Source of the DNA: Echinarachnius parma
Taxonomy: Eukaryota > Echinodermata > Echinoidea > Clypeasteroida > Echinarachniidae
Reading direction: 5' to 3'
Assembly: GCA_037951105.1 (NCBI GenBank)
Contig: JBAMJV010008256.1
Location: 181,064-245,063 of the forward strand
Length of the DNA: 64,000 nt
How positions within the stretch are numbered: the stretch's first letter is position 1; each line of letters starts with the position of its first letter. A program made the translations under genes and the position numbers. Under the pieces are notes generated by a model that worked only from the letters and a program-made list of their open reading frames with translations, was not told the origin of the DNA and did not search any database. This document shows positions 42,487 to 54,239 of this stretch, one piece after another.

Positions 42487-43299
42487 TTATACTGCTTCAA
42501 CACGTCTTGTTTGTGAGAGGGCAAGTGAATAATTATGTTGACCACGGTTTAGTCTTTTACTTCGAGAGTTTTTTCGCAGAAGACGATACAGTCCCGTTCC
42601 AATGCTACACATTAGTACCACACATAATGTCCATATTCTGATGATGACAACTACGTCGGTGATTGTCATTCCATTATTGTCTCGTTCAGCTTCAGTGTCA
42701 GTCGATGAATGTTCTATGCATGTTTTTTGCGGATATTTGGACTTTCCCTCTGATGGCACCAAAACCGTGTTATGTGCTCCGTCTCTTATCAGCTCTGCAT
42801 CAATATTAAAAATGGTTGAATATGAAGAATCAATATAAACCTGTTCACTAGTCCTCGTGTTTGTAGTTAGTGGACTTTCCGTTGAAAGCTCAGTTAGGTT
42901 CAAAAGAAATATTTTATCAGAATAATTAACGGAAAAGTAGTATTCGCCGTAATCAGTGTCAACCAGATAATATCTTATTTTGAGGGAAAAGCCTTTCTGT
43001 CCACGAGCTTCAATATCAAAATGATCTGTAAGTTCTTCCTCAGGCTGACACCACAAGTAGCAACCACCTGCTGTGCAATATGTGGGATCACACTGTCCAA
43101 TCATTTTATCGTGAGATCGATACAATTTGATTTGTTCATTTCGTTTCAAAAACCTATCAGCGATACACTGAACACTGATAATAGTGTCATTCGTTTCTTG
43201 CTCATATCGCCTCTCACACATAAAGGACAACGGTAGACATGGCTGAATTACAAGGAACAACGACATCGCTGCAAGTGCAACACGAAGTGGGCATTTCAT
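42487..43299 (-). CDS. Open short-tailed receptor with an Arg in or beside the membrane segment (270 aa)
   Basis: ATG start (MKCPLRV). Signal peptide 1-25 (MSLFLVIQPCLPLS). Ectodomain Cys at 28, 45, 70, 75, 80, 84; it ends DTDYGEYYFSV (115-125), with Phe where an Ig domain has the F-strand Cys. Stalk 135-210 holds Cys194. The membrane segment lies in 211-241: TDVVVIIRIWTLCVVLMCSIGTGLY, with Asp215 and Arg221. Only about 30 cytoplasmic residues follow, ending TRRVEAV-TAA. Copies D and H have Gln at that stop, then close nine codons later through a shared one-base deletion, so this lineage has been short-tailed since before they split. Short tail plus basic residue recalls activating paired receptors, which need an ITAM adaptor. 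That is inference. Arg may instead lie at the membrane boundary. Confidence 0.65.
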   Translation of the reverse strand: MKCPLRVALAAMSLFLVIQPCLPLSFMCERRYEQETNDTIISVQCIADRFLKRNEQIKLYRSHDKMIGQCDPTYCTAGGCYLWCQPEEELTDHFDIEARGQKGFSLKIRYYLVDTDYGEYYFSVNYSDKIFLLNLTELSTESPLTTNTRTSEQVYIDSSYSTIFNIDAELIRDGAHNTVLVPSEGKSKYPQKTCIEHSSTDTEAERDNNGMTITDVVVIIRIWTLCVVLMCSIGTGLYRLLRKNSRSKRLNRGQHNYSLALSQTRRVEAV

Positions 43300-44368
43300 T
43301 CTTCTGGATTGCTTCTTTGTTATCCTTTGTAAAGTGGAAAGTAATCCCTAACAAGAAAGAAATTGTAAAGCCAGAGAGGCTATGGCGGCTAACTCTCACT
43401 GATGAAGATTTCCGTAATAAATGTAAAACTGCCTATCATGTTTATTGTGTGATGTGTCCTAATACGATATATATTACTTCTCTTGTATCTCTTGTCTCAA
43501 CAAATCTCCTGCAATTAATGTTTAATGTTAATTCGTGTCAATTTAAAACGTCATTCGGTTTGTATTAATGGATTGTAATTGTGGCAATTAAAACAATAAA
43601 TATATTAAGCCTGGGACTGACGTTGATCGGTTTCCACTTCAACATTGATTTGTTATGCTGTGAGAGTGTTTGGTTTCATTAGTGGTTCCATCAAGTACCA
43701 TTGTCATCCACTAATGTGAACATATTAAACAAATTAAATTGCCTTGTTTTATGTTTGTCTCCGGTAAACAACTTTCACTCTTCATAGAGAGATTTATAGA
43801 AATATAATTGATCGCATTATCCTTGTATCACATCAAGTCGAGATTAAATATAATGATTGTATTGTATTAAAACCAAATGGAAATAATATCCTCATGTGTT
43901 TTTTTTGTACTAGGACCCATTATAAATTAGATGGTTGAAATAAGTCTGCAACAATCGCCTTGTTGGTTGCTAACTTGAGTAACCATATAATCTGTCATTG
44001 AATAAGAAAACTGGTTTTCAAAGGTAATTTTAAATAATATGCAATTATCCTCAATGGCTTGCAAACTTATTGTACAACAAACCATTGTATGACTATGATG
44101 TACTTTGTTTGACAATGGTATGCACCATCGTTATACGCTGTGAAATCGCAATGCATGTTTATCATATCAATCTTATAAATAGTTTTAAAACGTATACATA
44201 ACTATTTAAGAACAACAAAATAATACAAATGTAGCTTGAAAATATTCTAATAAAGATTATCTATATTAGTAAGTGTGAAATTATTGTCTTGTTAGTTGAG
44301 TTCATGCAAAGTGCATCAGACCTCAGCATAAAACTGTCGTGGACCTTTAAACATGCTCCAGTGACAAC
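43300..44368. promoter_or_regulatory. 5' flank of the short-tailed receptor
   Basis: Aligned with 16380-16498 plus 18900-20043 (copy D flank) and 60251-60793 (copy H flank). This is the empty site for the TA element of copy D. It shares long blocks such as 'cgtgtc...aaaacg..attcggttt' and 'aagtaccattgtcatccact'. A promoter is expected here but no core element can be assigned. Confidence 0.4.
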
Positions 44369-44434
44369 TCATTCGCTTTTGTGAGCCAATGAAAATATTA
44401 AAGATGTGTCAGGTGATCTAAGATGGTCATTGTA

Positions 44435-44680
44435 GAAGATTGTCATAAGATATTCATGATCAGTGCGCGGTTTCAGCAGCTCATTGTTAGACAAGTAAAA
44501 ACACTCATCTATGTACAGTTGGCATGATACTTTTCGATTCACTGCCAGGTCAAGACTGCCTTGATCACCATCAGTATGGTTCACAGAATCGATGACTGCA
44601 ACCATTACCTGCTGGTATCGCTTCGATATTATCTCCAGACTACGATAAACAAAGGGTTGTGACGTCGGTAGGATAACCAT
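44435..44680 (-). pseudogene. Orphan receptor tail-exon relic (J2)
   Basis: Duplicate of 20110-20355 with a handful of substitutions. The translation has QLYIDECFYLSNNELLKPRTD, again with Asn where the ITIM Tyr belongs. The defect predates the segmental duplication. Confidence 0.65.
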
Positions 44681-44854
44681 AGTTTACACATTGTTTGGGG
44701 TTGCAGCCTAGGAAGATTTTTAGTAGAACCCAAGTATTCACTTTTGAAACATTGTATTACGATTTATGTTTGTGTTGATGGTCATTGAGGAGAAGTAATG
44801 ATTAATCTGCATGGTGCTTCATTATTCCCTTAGAATAGGAGGCGGCGCAACCAC

Positions 44855-45342
44855 ACATTAAACTATATTTTCCTCGGTGCAATATTTTTATACCCTCAAA
44901 TTATTATGTTTAGAAATAGAATCTGGATTATATGCATGATTTTGATTAATAGTATATTCATATTAGTAAATTATTATGGATTTATTATATTTCTTATATA
45001 TACCATGTATACACTCTTATAGTTAATTATAGTTTATAGTTAATCAATTTCAGTACAATTGTAATAATTCTTTATTCCCATATTTCCTCATCTTCATGTT
45101 TTACTCTCTATTGGCTCCCATTGCTTTGTTTATTATGACGGAATAATATAAAAGTAAATAGTTTTAAAGTTAAATTATTTTTTATATGAATACTTGTATC
45201 TTTGTAATGTGTCCTTTTAAAGTAATGTATTTTATATGTATACTATTTTAATTCATTTTAAATTGTACCCAATTCAGCCAGTTGGCTGCCATGTACAATA
45301 TTTTTTATACCACAATAAATAAATAAATAAATAAATTAAAAA
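44855..45342 (+). mobile_element. Retroposon 3' end with (AATA)n tail and 6-bp TSD
   Basis: Absent from the paralogous site in cluster I (about 20538). The target AACCAC is duplicated at 44849-44854 and 45343-45348. The insert is 488 bp, AT-rich, and ends 'tgtacaatattttttatacc' then (aataa)n, as LINE 3' ends do. A related end in the other orientation lies at 62750-62850. No coding part is present, so it is a 5'-truncated LINE or a LINE-tailed SINE. Confidence 0.8.
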
Positions 45343-45348
45343 AACCAC

Positions 45349-46260
45349 TTAACATCAACCATACCATACTGTACTTAATCCCAGGGATTAGTTTTTGTTT
45401 TCAAATGTGGTAAATTAGCACATATCCAGCACAGATGAAACCTTAAGTAAAGGTGAGTCTAGAATTTCCATTTATACTTTTCCGAATTTCCTTCATCTTG
45501 AAGTAATAGGAGTAGTTCAATTTATGTTATTGTTGTTGTGTTTACCCGTGCAACGTTAGCGTCTGAATGTCCATGGTAAACAGATTACTGATTAGTACAG
45601 TTCACATATAAATGTACAGCTTTGTTTTTCAAAAAAAGATTTCTTAGATGTCACATGTGAGGTCAAATACCAGCACCAAAGACGAAAGGCAGACATACAA
45701 TGAACGAAATATCGTTAATTATAAAGTTGTTAATGTAAATGCAACCATTATTTTTTTTTATGATTCGTACTTCATTATTTATTAAATAAATAAATGTTAC
45801 CCTACGTTATATTAATCTAGTAAATATAATAACATTACACATGTCAAATGTTTATCCCTCGTAAAATTGTTTGGGCTATTTCATTTGACGATTTAATTAT
45901 AACAAAAGCTAAGAAGATTGTATTTTCATCCAATTATAGATAAAGCATTGGTTATTGATGTATTCAAACAATACGAACAAAGTGTAAATTACAAATCATT
46001 CTGTCTTGTTTGTATGTGTTGATGTGCACATTGCGATTTCACTTAGAAGTGTCCTAGTTGAAATTGACAAAACGAACGCTAAGTTATCACATGAAAATTA
46101 TATATGTATTGTCCAAATATGGTTATTTGTAAAGTTGTTTCGTAACGTCCAATTTAATATTACATATTCTAAATACAAGGTTTTTAATTCAAATCCACTA
46201 CAAATAAAAGCTATACTGATTCTATGTCATAAATTTAAACAAATCTCTCTTAAAACATAC
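45349..46260. other. Segmental-duplication spacer
   Basis: Matches about 20540-21440 with few changes. Nothing gene-like is seen. Confidence 0.55.
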
Positions 46261-46264
46261 TTAA

Positions 46265-46801
46265 AGTGATCCAGGTAAAGTGTCTAACTCCACGAAAAAT
46301 AATTGGAGCTTCCTCGTTTCTCTTCTGCCGTGTTGTTTAGCTTATGGTAAGAGAAGAATAAAATAGGGTTAGATTTTTTCAAATGTCCCTTTAGTATGAA
46401 GATAATTATCATTATTTGAAAAGCGTTTGTCAACGCTTTTCAAAAAAAGTACACTTGTTTCAGCTGGATACGTCCGAGCGTGGGAAACATTCCCGACCTA
46501 GAGAACTTTGATCCAACACGTGCTGGAATTCCAGGAATGTTGTATACCGCATATGTAAACATACACGGGTGCAGATATATCGTCATAGGCTGCCAGTTAT
46601 AACTGTTGCAATTCTACGACAAGCCATCAGTATTCGGTGATAAAATATGAACTCAATATTCGTTTTTTTCACTAGGTAAACAGTGTTCGTTTTCCTTCAA
46701 ACTTTCACAAATCTTTCAATTGTATTTTACAATGATATTGATATAGGATTGAAGTCTCAAATGTCATTTTGTGCAATATCTGACACTTTACCTGGATCAC
46801 T
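46265..46801. mobile_element. TTAA-flanked MITE with 20-bp TIR (537 bp)
   Basis: Flanked by TTAA (46261-46264 and 46802-46805). The paralogous site at 21438 has a single TTAA. Termini are AGTGATCCAGGTAAAGTGTC, perfectly inverted at the right. A TTAA target is typical of piggyBac-type transposases, although these TIRs do not start with CCC. Another terminus of this family starts at 60798. The ORF sitting over the left half is not gene-like. Confidence 0.9.
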
Positions 46802-46805
46802 TTAA

Positions 46806-48027
46806 TTGTTAATTTTCAATAATATGTTCAAGTATGCCTATCAATTATAGTGTGTGTTCTTTCTTATTTTGTATAAATAGTTCACGGTGTACATTAGTCA
46901 TAATATCACCCTTTAATACCCCTAAACATGTGCACATTTTGAGTCTTACATGTACGTATCACTCTTCATATCATTTATATCATCAATATTTAATCGCATC
47001 TCATGCCATCCATTTATATAATAGTGCTAGTAAATATATCAAATAATTATACATTTTCTTGCACAGAAAGTCAGTATACAACAGATTGTTTACATTAGGT
47101 AACAATAAGTATCAACACAACAATCATACAGTCACGCGTTATCATCCAAATATTGGTGTAACCCAACGGTTATAAAAGTCCTACCTTATTTATAATACAT
47201 TACTTAAAACATAATTCATGTAATTAGTATTCAACTTACGTTTTTATATGCACGGTATTAACAATCACTTGAGCTATCGTTTGCATAACAATTTACCTGT
47301 TATCAACTAGAACAAGGTTATATGATTATTGTCGTCGTCCGACATTAAATATTTACAAAATAAGTGTACAACAAGCAAATGAACAATATATTATAACAAT
47401 ATAGTAGAAGTCAAAAACTAGTATATTATTTTTACGTGATACATGCTTATTCGGGTATGTGTGTAATCTTATATAAGACTATAGCAATCTTTTCTCCCTA
47501 TTTCAGTCTTCAATTAGATCAGCAGAGCGATATCTAAACGAAGGAGCTATTTGTTAACGAAATGTGTATATTCAAGAATTTTCTGTAAGGACAAACAAGG
47601 AAGTACAAAGGTAAATGTGATAATTTCAAATGATTTGCATCAGACAGCTAGTACGGTAACGGTGTTATTATTCCTCATTCGTGTGCGGCTATTGTAGCCT
47701 AGCTAGTCAGAAAATAAAATGAGAGCTTCAACATCATTCTCCTTATTACCTAGAGCATGTAGATGACAACATCCCGTCCATCTTCTAAATACCTCTGTTA
47801 TCCTCGATTCATTCGCGGTTTCTAGAGCATGAGCTGACGAATCAACATATTACTCTAAATAAACTTGACCGAGATAAACAAGTATGCTCTAAAAATCCGG
47901 CGGCGCTTTCCTTCTTGTCTGCAAGGTTAACATTCCTTGTTCAAGAAAATGGTTAGTCGCCGGTGGAATCAGAGCAAACTCTTTGTAACTTTGTTCGTTC
48001 TTGTATTGCTTTAGGAAGGTAATATTG
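46806..48027. other. Segmental-duplication spacer
   Basis: Matches about 21441-22756. Differences are small, for example an extra 'acggtaacggt' near 47655. No gene is seen. Confidence 0.55.
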
Positions 48028-48125
48028 GTGTGGCAAGATTGTTAGAGCGCGCGCTAACCGAGCGCTATATACATGTTATATAATATTAGCATTATTAATA
48101 TTATCATTACTATTATTAGTAGTAG
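48028..48125 (+). mobile_element. Internally deleted SINE
   Basis: The tRNA-like head 'tggtgtggcaagattgttaga' and the 'gagcgctatatac' 3' part match the ends of the SINE at 22757-23090, but roughly 240 bases between them are gone, including the B box. It occupies the paralogous position, so the SINE predates the duplication. Confidence 0.7.
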
Positions 48126-48178
48126 TAGTATTATCATAATAATGTTCGTTAATGCGTCCTACTTCTATGCGTGTGTGT

Positions 48179-50192
48179 TTAATACTCCCTACCCAATTCA
48201 TGGTCCACTTGCACATCGTCAGACAAGTCGAAGAACTCGTTCATGTAGAGATTGTCCGGATCTCTTCGCGAGACTCTTTCTGATGACACTCTTCCGTTTG
48301 CTCCGCCACTTGCCTGCGATCCAGTCCTCCTCTGACCTAGAGAAGCACGAGTTGCGAGCATGGCCGACGAAGACAAGGTTGGTAGCCCGAAGTCACAGCG
48401 GACGTCATAATCACGTTCTGGAGCGGAGATATCGCCCGGATAGCAGCGGAGGGGAATATACTCATAACCTGCTGACATCGCACCACTATTCTCCCCAGAC
48501 TCTGATGCAATAAGGCGCGATTCAGTGGCGAGGTAGGTCTTATAATCAGGAGCACGGATGTCTGTAAGACCTTGTGAAGTTCCGGTCGCGTCGTGTCCGT
48601 CTGCAATGAAAGGTGTAGCTTGGTTCCCACCTGATGTCGTATGATATTGGTGCTGAACTCCGGTCACGGGAGAAGTCGGAACGTCATAGCGTGAAAGTGC
48701 ATTTTACAATTTCGGCATCTCAACAATTTATCGGTATCATGGCTGTATGATAAATGTGGAGATAACATTCGGCAACTGACATTGTAATGATGATGTGCCA
48801 TGAAAGCACTTTTTCTTAGACTAAGTCTTAGCAGTGGACCGACTATTAACATTTTCACAATGGTAAGTGTTTCTTTTCCCAGGGTTGGTCCAAGATCATC
48901 AAAGTCAGCATCAACAACATTTTTGGGAAAATAAGGAAACAAGTTATGCGAAGTCTGATGAGCACTGGCCTCAAGATCAGTGACTTTATCGTGTTTGTAG
49001 TTATTAACCATACAGTACGTGATCTCATTCTGTAAAACCCCACCGTCAGCACCAATTGTTGCAAAGTCAGTTGTCTCTGAAGTCAAATCGCCTTTTTCTC
49101 GGCTAATCAAGAAGCGATTTCTCCATGTGGTTGTTGTACTCAACTTTGCCCTGATCTCTTCATATGGCATACAATTGTCAACCGCCAGTTTTTCTTGTTA
49201 AGGGTAACCGGTGAAGATACGTGGAGGCAGATCCGGTGCCTGATGATGAATCAAACAGGAAACGAGTGTATCAGGCACATCCACACCTCTAGAAGTGTTA
49301 CCAGTGCTGGGAATGGTTTTCATACATGCTAGAGCTGTTTGTGAAGCATGCGATGTCATGGAGACCATATCTATCACTTCTGCTCTGTTTGACCCTGCCG
49401 ATGTACCTGAAATATGTTGTCGGCTACGGTTTAGTATTTCTCCTCGAATGTATCTTCGCAGTAAATGATAACTTGCCGTTCCGATGCTGCATATGAGTGC
49501 CACACATAATGTCCAGATTCTGACCATGATAACCAGGTTAGTGACCACGATCTTACAGCTTTTGTGTTTCTCTTCAATGGTGGCCGATGTTTCTGTTGAG
49601 CATTGGGGCTTTCCATCCGAAGACACGAAATCAGTAAATCGCTTTCCATCTGTTTTTACTTCTGTAGATCCAGAATCCAAATAGCTGCTTGAAACTTTTG
49701 ACCACGGGTTCAGATGAGAATGAAGATAATCATGTTCACTATTCCACGTTTCTAACGTTTGTCGGACTTTGTGTACAAAGCTTAGTTAGATTAAACACGA
49801 ATATTTCATCAGAAGAACTTACGGAAAAATAGTATTCACCGTAATCAGTGTCATGAAGATAATCTCTTATTTTGAGGGAAAAATTTTTCGGTCCAGAAGC
49901 TTCAATATCAAAGAGATATTTAAGTTCTTCCTCAGTCTGACACCACAAGTAACAACCTGTTGTGCAATACGTGGGATCACAATGTCCAATCTCTTCATCG
50001 TCGGATCGATACAATTTTGATCTGTTCATGTGCTTTTCAAAAACCTATCAGCGATACACTGAACGCTGATAATTGTCCCATTCGTGTCTTGCTCATATCG
50101 GCTATCACACTGAAAAGACAACGATAGACATGGCTGAATTACAAGGAACAATGACATTATGCAAGTACAACACTGATCAGGCATTCCATCAT
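48179..50192 (-). pseudogene. Receptor pseudogene (copy I), duplicate of copy E
   Basis: Double ATG at 50192 (MMECLISVVLA), then an immediate frameshift inside the signal peptide. The rest of the signal and N-ectodomain are open at 50026-50150. An extra A in 'tttttgaaaagc' near 50030 shifts frame again, and an extra T near 49760 closes the stalk. The membrane segment (TNLVIMVRIWTLCVALICSIGTASYHLLRR) is open at 49198-49680. The cytoplasmic part lies at 48850-49170 and the tail exon at 48179-48667, ending DLSDDVQVDHELGREY. Both tails of the E/I pair lack the two ITIM tyrosines. The E/I tail exon stays open for over 160 codons, better kept than the ectodomain. Confidence 0.85.
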
Positions 50193-50739
50193 TCTTCTTT
50201 TGTTTGTTATCGTTTCTTTGTATGAAGTACAATAAAATCCCGAGAGCGAGAAAACATGTACAGGTTCGAGAAGTGAGCCTGCTAATAATCGCTGATCAAT
50301 GTTGAGACTACTATAATAAATGCAGTTCAGTCCAAATGCTATGGTTTCTTTTGTCAAATCTCAGCATTAATGGTTTGTGCACGAACGTACTTAAGATGAG
50401 ATTTATTAATCTCTGCATTGAAAGTTCGATTGTTATTAATGGATTTGAAGATGTGAAAAGAGTGTATGAGAAGGATGGACTTTTTGATTTGCATTGTTTC
50501 CTCTTCAATGTTGGTTAGTAATTAAATTGTTTGTTTCATGGCTTCAAGGACCATCGAAGTATAAAGTGGGCGTTTTTAAAGTCGGGATGATTTTAATATG
50601 TGTCTTCGAAATTATTAACTTCAGAAAATGTGTTCTAGTACCACATTAGTGTTCTTTCTTTATTTCTGTACGTAGATAAGGGGCTATAGACAACCACTTT
50701 CAACCAACATGGCTAACATTACTGCCAGTGGATGGGTTA
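50193..50739. promoter_or_regulatory. 5' flank of copy I
   Basis: Aligns with the flank of the intact receptor (11975-12430) through shared blocks such as 'gagaaaacatgtacaggttcg' variants and 'tctcagcattaatggtttg'. No core promoter is assigned. Confidence 0.4.
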
Positions 50740-51240
50740 TGTCACCAGTAAAAGTTACATACGGGAAAATCATTTGACTTCGACTAAAAAAACAAAATTA
50801 TTAAGGCGATTTTGGGAGATTTTACAACAATTTCTATCACTATTCTTCAGATCTTGCGCCGTTCAAACTGCCGCTAACGTACACAGATGCAATAATTACG
50901 TCATCGCACCTGACCGATCCATTAAGTCGACACAGGGGTGCAAGCGCGCAGTGCACAAGCGAGTTGCAAAGAGGTTATAAATATCCGTTCAGTAAGGTAC
51001 AAGTACAGTGCGACCGTACTGAACGGATAATTATAATCTCTTTGTAAAATCGTTGTAAAATCTCCCAAATCGCCGTAATTATAGAATGACATGTATAGCG
51101 ACACACGAGATCGGTGAGTTGAAGTATTATAGTAGCCCTAAATGTATTGATAGGACTACACATTTCTCGCAAAGTACGAAAACATGTTTTTTTTTAGTCG
51201 AAGTCAAATAATTTTCCGTAAGTAACTTTTACTGGTGACA
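50740..51240. mobile_element. MITE with ~50-bp TIRs (501 bp)
   Basis: The left TGTCACCAGTAAAAGTTAC... is matched inverted at the right (gtaacttttactggtgaca). Pairing continues through 'catttgacttcgactaaaaa' and then 'aaggcgattttgggagattt'. No clear TSD and no ORF. Confidence 0.75.
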
Positions 51241-52022
51241 AGGGCCCGCACGGCAGAGTGAATGGGTAGCGTCTATCGCTAGAATGCCGACAGTGAAAAT
51301 ACAATACTAATGTCAAAGAGGCCATGAAAGCGATAGATTACTAGATTAGGTCGATCTAAGTGCGTGTCATGCCTACATTGCTACAAATTTACAAATCATG
51401 TATACATTCGTATTGTTCAATATTCATTCTTCATTCTCATGCACACTCGATTCAAATCTACAAATCTAGCGCTTTTATGGCCTCTTTCACAATATTACTG
51501 AAACATGTTATTGTCTGCCTTCTACTTCTAGCGCTAGACGCCGAGTATGAGTATGATTGCCGCCCGCCGTGCGAGCAGATAACATCCTCATTGACAACCA
51601 TTTGTCGGATACGTTACTGCGTGGTCTGTCCATCCGCAATCGTACATACAGACTACAAAATTAGCACAAAAAACAAAATTTCAATGTAGTTATTTATGAC
51701 CATGCACGGTAACTGACATTATTTCTATAATCGACAAATGGTTGACGAGCGAGGGTGGGTTATTCGGCTCACACCGCAGGGGGCAATCGGAGCGTCTAGC
51801 GCTATAAAACCGTCAGAGAATATTTCAGTTACATATATCAACGACAACAATGAGGCCATGAAAGCGTTAGATTTGTCGATCTCGTACTACACTCCATTAT
51901 TACATTCAGTTCACAATCACATTGAGCCAATTATCTTATATTATTCATAGTCAGTAGATCTCAATCTATAAACATTAAATCATACAGAAAGTCAGACAAT
52001 TAATGACTCACCAATCCTCGCC
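51241..52022. other. Spacer with short direct and inverted repeats
   Basis: A motif like 'gaggccatgaaagcgntaga' occurs at about 51320 and 51852 in plus orientation and at about 51466 inverted ('ctagcgcttttatggcctc'). It may be a decayed foldback repeat. No gene is supported. Confidence 0.4.
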
Positions 52023-52131
52023 AGTTCGCCAGCATAAGTGCCAAAGTCCAACACATTCACCTCGACCGGCTCGCCTGGCCTGTTATTTGTTGCATGGCGT
52101 ATCTGAATTCGATACGGTCGACGAACAGAAC
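52023..52131 (-). CDS. Possible internal exon of an unrecognised gene
   Basis: A minus-strand frame reads RRPYRIQIRHATNN and EPVEVNVLDFGTYAGELARIG and meets a strong donor, g|gtgagtcatt, at 52022. A pyrimidine-poor but usable acceptor 'tttgtaattag' precedes it at about 52131. Base composition is more balanced than its surroundings. The VxVxxLDFGTY stretch is faintly like a Tudor-domain core, but I would not name it. No partner exon was found in the window, so this is weak. Confidence 0.25.
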
Positions 52132-53420
52132 TAATTACAAATATGGACAGGTCTCTTAACTTCGCGCGTATCCCAACTTCGCGGATCATAGGCGAGATAC
52201 GCAAAAATTAGAACACGGACACGGCGACGGAAATTTTCAATGTCAACTGAAAGAGCACACATCAATTACTCATCAACCAAAAAATTAGCAAATAAAGAGC
52301 AATATTTCTGAAGAATACTTACTTTTTGTGGTCTTTTTTGTAAATCACATCTTGGGTGTTCAACAAAATTATGGAGGAGAAGTATCAAGCAAATTAGACG
52401 AAATCGTTCCAGTAGAACATATTTGTTGTCATCGAAAGGCTGCGCAAATGCTCCTTTAATTCGACCTACCCATCAAATTTACTTTCGGATCGCGCATCTC
52501 CGTAGATTGGCTTGACAACGCTGCGCGTGCTAAGATGCTAATGCGCGCAAAATGTTGCATCATCACACTGCATTGAAATGCGTGTTACGGTTGCTACACG
52601 GGGATAGCTGTTAAGTCAATGGCAGGGTGCCCTATGTATTATGCGCGAAGTATGGAGACTACCGTACTCGTTGAAGAAGCTCTTGCTGATATGACATAGT
52701 CACGGAATCGGGTCATTAACACCACGAATTGTGAGTTTAAATGAAATTGTTCAGATAAATCGAATCCTCAGAATTTGAGGGGTAATTTATTATTGTTTCA
52801 TGAGATTACTGTAATTTTCTTGATCCTAGCCACTTGAAAAAATCCTAAATTGTCGTGCGCGAAGTTAGGATACACCTTCATACAATAAAAACTCAATAAT
52901 GTAGTAACTGGATCGCTAGTTCGGAACAAACAACTCAAATGTCAAACAAAGATCGAGGCGATAGCTGTAGATATACGATCAGGAGCAGCTTCTGTCATTT
53001 TATTTCAAAATGCAATTCGAAGAGTTTACCGACCCCCCGCGCATGAAATATTCGAATTCGTGAATGGGTCACGTGATATGATGCGCGCCGGCGCGCGACA
53101 ACAACTCGGCCAAGGGCTACCTCGTCCCTTACTATACGAGTTGATTAGCGGTCTGCTCTTGACCTAGGACAACTCGGGCAACAATTTAACAATGTAATTT
53201 TAGCATTCAAATAATCATTTTTCAAAAAAATAAAAAAAAAATAAATCGGAGAACAGGTCTTCACTAGATCATTATTTGGTCGTTGGGGGTATATGTCGAG
53301 CTAGCCTCTTGCCGAGTAAGCTGCTGACCGAGGTTGCTATGATGTCATAAAAATCAATGCAGCTCTTTATATTTGTTCTCGAACCCCCCCCCCCCCCCCC
53401 CCCCCCCCCCCACAAGTACT
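52132..53420. other. CpG-rich unique stretch
   Basis: Holds clusters of CpG and GCGC ('cgcgccggcgcgcgacaac' near 53085) unlike the AT-rich surroundings. If the exon at 52023-52131 is real, this lies upstream and could be its promoter region. No ORF is supported. A long C-run lies at 53386-53411. Confidence 0.3.
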
Positions 53421-53423
53421 CCA

Positions 53424-54004
53424 TAGAGCTGTATAATAAGCTTTCTTATAAACTGGGTTCCAAAAGAAACTTATCAACTTTTCAGAGCGACACACATTAA
53501 AATCCAAATCATAACAATTACTCATAATTGGGAATAGACTAGCTACAATATCCCTTAGCAAGCTCATCTAAAAAAAATGGTTTGCTTTAGTTTACCAAAG
53601 AATAAAATAAGGTGAAATCGCAAGAGGTAATTTTTCAAAAAATCACAGAAACTGCTTGCCTTTCGGCACAGAGCTCGGTACGGACAATAGCCAGTCTAGT
53701 GGTTACATAACCCGCTTTGAAGTTGAATGAATAGCTATTGAAAGTTCTGAATAGACCGCCTTTCGCGGAGGTTCGCAGCGAGCAGTTTCTGTGATTTTTT
53801 AAAAGTGACCTATAGTTAATTCAATCACATTTTCTCCTTTGTGGCAAAGGGAAACTTTTAATTTTTAAGATATGCTTAATTATGAGAGTGATAGCTTATC
53901 TGTGTCTAAATTTAATTCAATTTGATGCTATAGATTTTAGTGAGGCGTCGCTCTGAAAACGTGATAAGTTTCTTTTGGAACCCAGTTTATATTATACAGC
54001 TCTC
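53424..54004. mobile_element. TIR element with ~50-bp inverted ends (about 580 bp)
   Basis: The left 'agagctgtataata', 'aactgggttccaaaagaaac' and 'cagagcgac' are mirrored at the right ('gtcgctctg', 'gtttcttttggaacccagtt', 'tatacagctct'). Inside, 'tcacagaaactgc' (53643) and 'gcagtttctgtga' (53781) form a second inverted pair. No ORF or TSD was resolved. Confidence 0.7.
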
Positions 54005-54239
54005 GTCCTTATAGTAAAGGATGTCAGTCGTGCCCGTACATAGACTATTAACGCATTGAACGTTGTTACAATCAAGGAGGCATATAACTAGATCTATATT
54101 AGGCATAGGCTTACGCCGCGACCGATGAGGGGTTTGAGGGGTTTCAATATCCCCCCTTCATAAAAAAAGGGCTGAACCCCTCCCCCCCTTACAAAATTTA
54201 AGTGGTCAGTCGAGGCCACTTCTTAGTGGTCTTGAACAT

